Made by a program: the position numbers and the translations under genes. Under the pieces are notes generated by a model that saw nothing but the letters and a program-made list of their open reading frames with translations, did not search any database and was not told the DNA's origin. Positions 5,702 to 7,256 of a stretch of DNA of 7,256 bases are shown in pieces. The DNA is from Clostridiaceae bacterium (GTDB lineage Bacteria > Bacillota > Clostridia > Oscillospirales > Acutalibacteraceae), in assembly GCA_016293225.1 (NCBI GenBank), contig JAEDEQ010000084.1:1-7256 (forward strand), read 5' to 3'. The number at the start of each line of letters is the position of its first letter. Within the stretch, counting starts at the first letter, position 1.

Positions 5702-7123
5702 ATGAGAAAATTCGATACCAAAGTTCAGTATTTAAAATACAAAGTTCTGCGCGAAGTTGCTCACCAGGCGTGGGAGGATACCCTGTTTCAAAATTTGCTT
5801 AACATTCCTCAAATGATTGTTCCGGGAAAGACCTCTACCATGCGCTGCTGTGTTTACAAAGAGCGTGCAATTTTAAGCGAGCGTGTAAAAATCGCAATGG
5901 GCGGCAACAGCGAAAACCCGAATGTAATTGAGGTTCTTGACATTGCCTGCGATGAATGTCCCGCGGCAGGCTATGAGGTAACCAATTCGTGCAGAGGCTG
6001 TCTTGCCCACAGATGCGAGGACGTTTGCAAAAGGGGCGCAATTTCCTTTGACCACGACCATGTTGCGCATATTGACAAAACAAAATGCGTTGAATGCGGT
6101 CAGTGCGCAAAGGTTTGCCCTTATTCGGCGATTATAAACCGTAAACGTCCGTGTCAGATTGCGTGCAAGATAAAAGCAATTTCAATTAATGAAGATAACG
6201 CCGCCGCTATTGACAACAGCAAATGTATTCAGTGCGGTGCGTGCGTTTACCAATGCCCTTTCGGCGCAATAACCGATAAATCATACATTTTAGACGTGAT
6301 TGACCTTTTGAAAAAGAGTCAGAACAATGAAAAATATAAGGTTTATGCAGTTGTTGCTCCGTCAATTTCGAGCCAATTCAACTATGCCAAGCTCGGTCAG
6401 GTTATTACAGGGCTTAAAAAGCTGGGCTTTTACACGGTTATTGAAGCTGCTCTCGGCGCAGACATGGTCGCAATGGCAGAATCAAAGGAGCTTAGCGAAA
6501 AGGGCTTTCTTACAAGTTCGTGCTGTCCTGCGTTTGTGCAGTATATTAAATCCTCTTTCCCGAATCTTTTGCCGCTTGTGTCTCATAACCTTTCGCCGAT
6601 GGCAACGCTTGCAAAATATATAAAGAAAACGAACGAAAAGGCAAAGGTAGTGTTTATAGGTCCCTGCACCGCAAAGAAAGCGGAGGCTCAGCTTGACTCT
6701 GTTAAGCCTTTCATTGACAGCGTGCTGACCTTTGAGGAGCTTCAGGCGCTTTACGACAGCAAGAATATTGACATTACAACTCTTGAGGAGGATGTGCTTG
6801 ACAACGCTTCATATTACGGCAGAATTTTTGCCCGCTCAGGCGGACTTTCGGACGCCGTTTCGCAGGCTTTGACAGAGCAGAATATTGACTTCGATTTGAA
6901 GCCCTCTGTATGCGACGGAATTGAAGCTTGCAAGATTGCTCTTCTTAAAAAGAGCAAAAATGTTCTTGACGCGAACTTTATTGAGGGAATGGCGTGTACG
7001 GGCGGATGTATCGGCGGCGCAGGCTGTCTTACTCACGGCGAAAAAAGCAAAGCGGACGTTGACAAATACGGCAAAGAGGCTTTTGAAAAAACAATCAGCA
7101 ACGCTGTGTCTGTTTTAAAATAA
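5702..7123 (+). CDS. hydA2: Monomeric [FeFe]-hydrogenase, group B type (HydA2-like)
   Basis: A 473-residue cytoplasmic hydrogenase, probably forming H2 from reduced ferredoxin. The N terminus (KYKVLREVAHQAW, MRCCVYKERAI, IACDECP) matches group B [FeFe]-hydrogenases (TIGR04105-like). FeS ligands: C97, C100, C105, C109; C129, C132, C135, C139; a lone pair C151/C155; and C175, C178, C181, C185. H-cluster domain: SSCCPAF (272-278; C274 proton-shuttle position, C275 ligand), IGPCTAKK (C322) and EGMACTGGC (C432, C436), with M430 kept. These motifs are closer to catalytic enzymes than those of HydS. Unlike the first and last clusters of many ferredoxins, C109 and C155 are followed by Lys, not Pro. 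AAGGAG (5688-5693) starts on the last bases of the phosphatase stop and precedes the ATG by 8 bases. GC content is lower and TTA Leu codons are more common than in hydS. It corresponds to HydA2 beside HydS in R. albus. Confidence 0.93.
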   Translation: MRKFDTKVQYLKYKVLREVAHQAWEDTLFQNLLNIPQMIVPGKTSTMRCCVYKERAILSERVKIAMGGNSENPNVIEVLDIACDECPAAGYEVTNSCRGCLAHRCEDVCKRGAISFDHDHVAHIDKTKCVECGQCAKVCPYSAIINRKRPCQIACKIKAISINEDNAAAIDNSKCIQCGACVYQCPFGAITDKSYILDVIDLLKKSQNNEKYKVYAVVAPSISSQFNYAKLGQVITGLKKLGFYTVIEAALGADMVAMAESKELSEKGFLTSSCCPAFVQYIKSSFPNLLPLVSHNLSPMATLAKYIKKTNEKAKVVFIGPCTAKKAEAQLDSVKPFIDSVLTFEELQALYDSKNIDITTLEEDVLDNASYYGRIFARSGGLSDAVSQALTEQNIDFDLKPSVCDGIEACKIALLKKSKNVLDANFIEGMACTGGCIGGAGCLTHGEKSKADVDKYGKEAFEKTISNAVSVLK

Positions 7124-7196
7124 AGCATAACAGCCAAAAACCTGTACTAAAGTCATAGTATACTTTAAAGAAAAACCATTAAAACCGAGTAAGCTA

Positions 7197-7254
7197 AACA
7201 AAAGGAGCCGTTCGCATTCAGACGCGGACAGCTCCTTATTGTTATTTCTTTCTT
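7197..7254 (+). terminator. Rho-independent terminator at the end of the module
   Basis: The stem is AACAA-AAGGAGC (7197-7208) with GCTCCTT-a-TTGTT (7231-7243, A7238 bulged). It continues after one C/A mismatch with GTTCGC/GCGGAC (7210-7215, 7224-7229, one T-G wobble) around an 8-base loop. A T-rich run (ATTTCTTTCTT, from 7244) follows. The flanking A-rich sequence on the 5' side means it could also act on the - strand. It lies 73 bases after hydA2 and fits the end of the transcript. Confidence 0.8.
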
Positions 7255-7256
7255 AA

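Noticed and set aside
3253..7060. hydS and hydA2 as a simple recent tandem duplication
   Set aside because: They share H-cluster-domain motifs (FIGPCxAKK, VLTFxEL) but differ in N-terminal domains, L1/L3 residues, C-terminal modules and base composition, so they are distant family members.
7159..7164. TATACT as a -10 box for a gene downstream
   Set aside because: No TTGACA-like box lies at 16-18 bases upstream on either strand, and the sequence is part of a short palindrome (AGTATACT) just before the terminator.
7195..7244. TAAACAA and TTGTTA as a Rex-type operator
   Set aside because: The half-sites are over 30 bases apart and are explained by the base of the terminator stem; a Rex site would be a compact palindrome near a promoter.

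Overview
The window looks like chromosome of an anaerobic, fermentative Firmicute of the Clostridia (Ruminococcus/Oscillospiraceae-like). Hand counts of individual 60-base lines range from about 38 to 63 % GC. All genes are on the + strand, packed tightly behind strong AGGAGG-type ribosome sites. The gene set is an ethanol/hydrogen fermentation module. I see no mobile element, CRISPR array, tRNA or rRNA.

Layout. Bases 1-1479 are the 3' part of adhE (bifunctional acetaldehyde/alcohol dehydrogenase); its first ~400 codons lie outside the window. A small kinase of the aminoglycoside-phosphotransferase/choline-kinase fold follows (1495-2244). A 96-base gap then holds a strong imperfect hairpin (2275-2313). 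After it come two tandem, paralogous thioredoxin-like [2Fe-2S] ferredoxin genes (2341-2583, 2584-2844). Next is a sensory-type [FeFe]-hydrogenase with a C-terminal FeS domain, PAS domain and helical tail (hydS-like, 2848-4524). A SpoIIE/PP2C-type Ser/Thr phosphatase starts at a GTG inside the end of hydS (4517-5689). A monomeric group-B-type [FeFe]-hydrogenase follows (hydA2-like, 5702-7123). A terminator hairpin with a T-rich tail closes the unit at about 7197-7254.

How the genes fit together. AdhE re-oxidises NADH by making ethanol, and the group B hydrogenase disposes of electrons as H2, probably from reduced ferredoxin. HydS, the phosphatase and possibly the kinase look like a switch that reports H2 or redox state: H-cluster and FeS clusters to PAS, to tail helix, to a separate phosphatase, to an unknown phosphoprotein. 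The two mini-ferredoxins are candidate electron partners of HydS or HydA2. From memory, a related unit is described in Ruminococcus albus 7, where hydS and hydA2 share a transcript with aad/adhE, a Ser/Thr kinase, a phosphatase and a redox-sensing repressor. The module as a whole is therefore not new. The less explained parts here are the tandem ferredoxins, the non-Hanks kinase, the substituted H-cluster motifs in HydS, the C-terminal domain of the phosphatase and the leader hairpin. No hydrogenase maturation genes (hydE, hydF, hydG) and no rex gene lie in the window.
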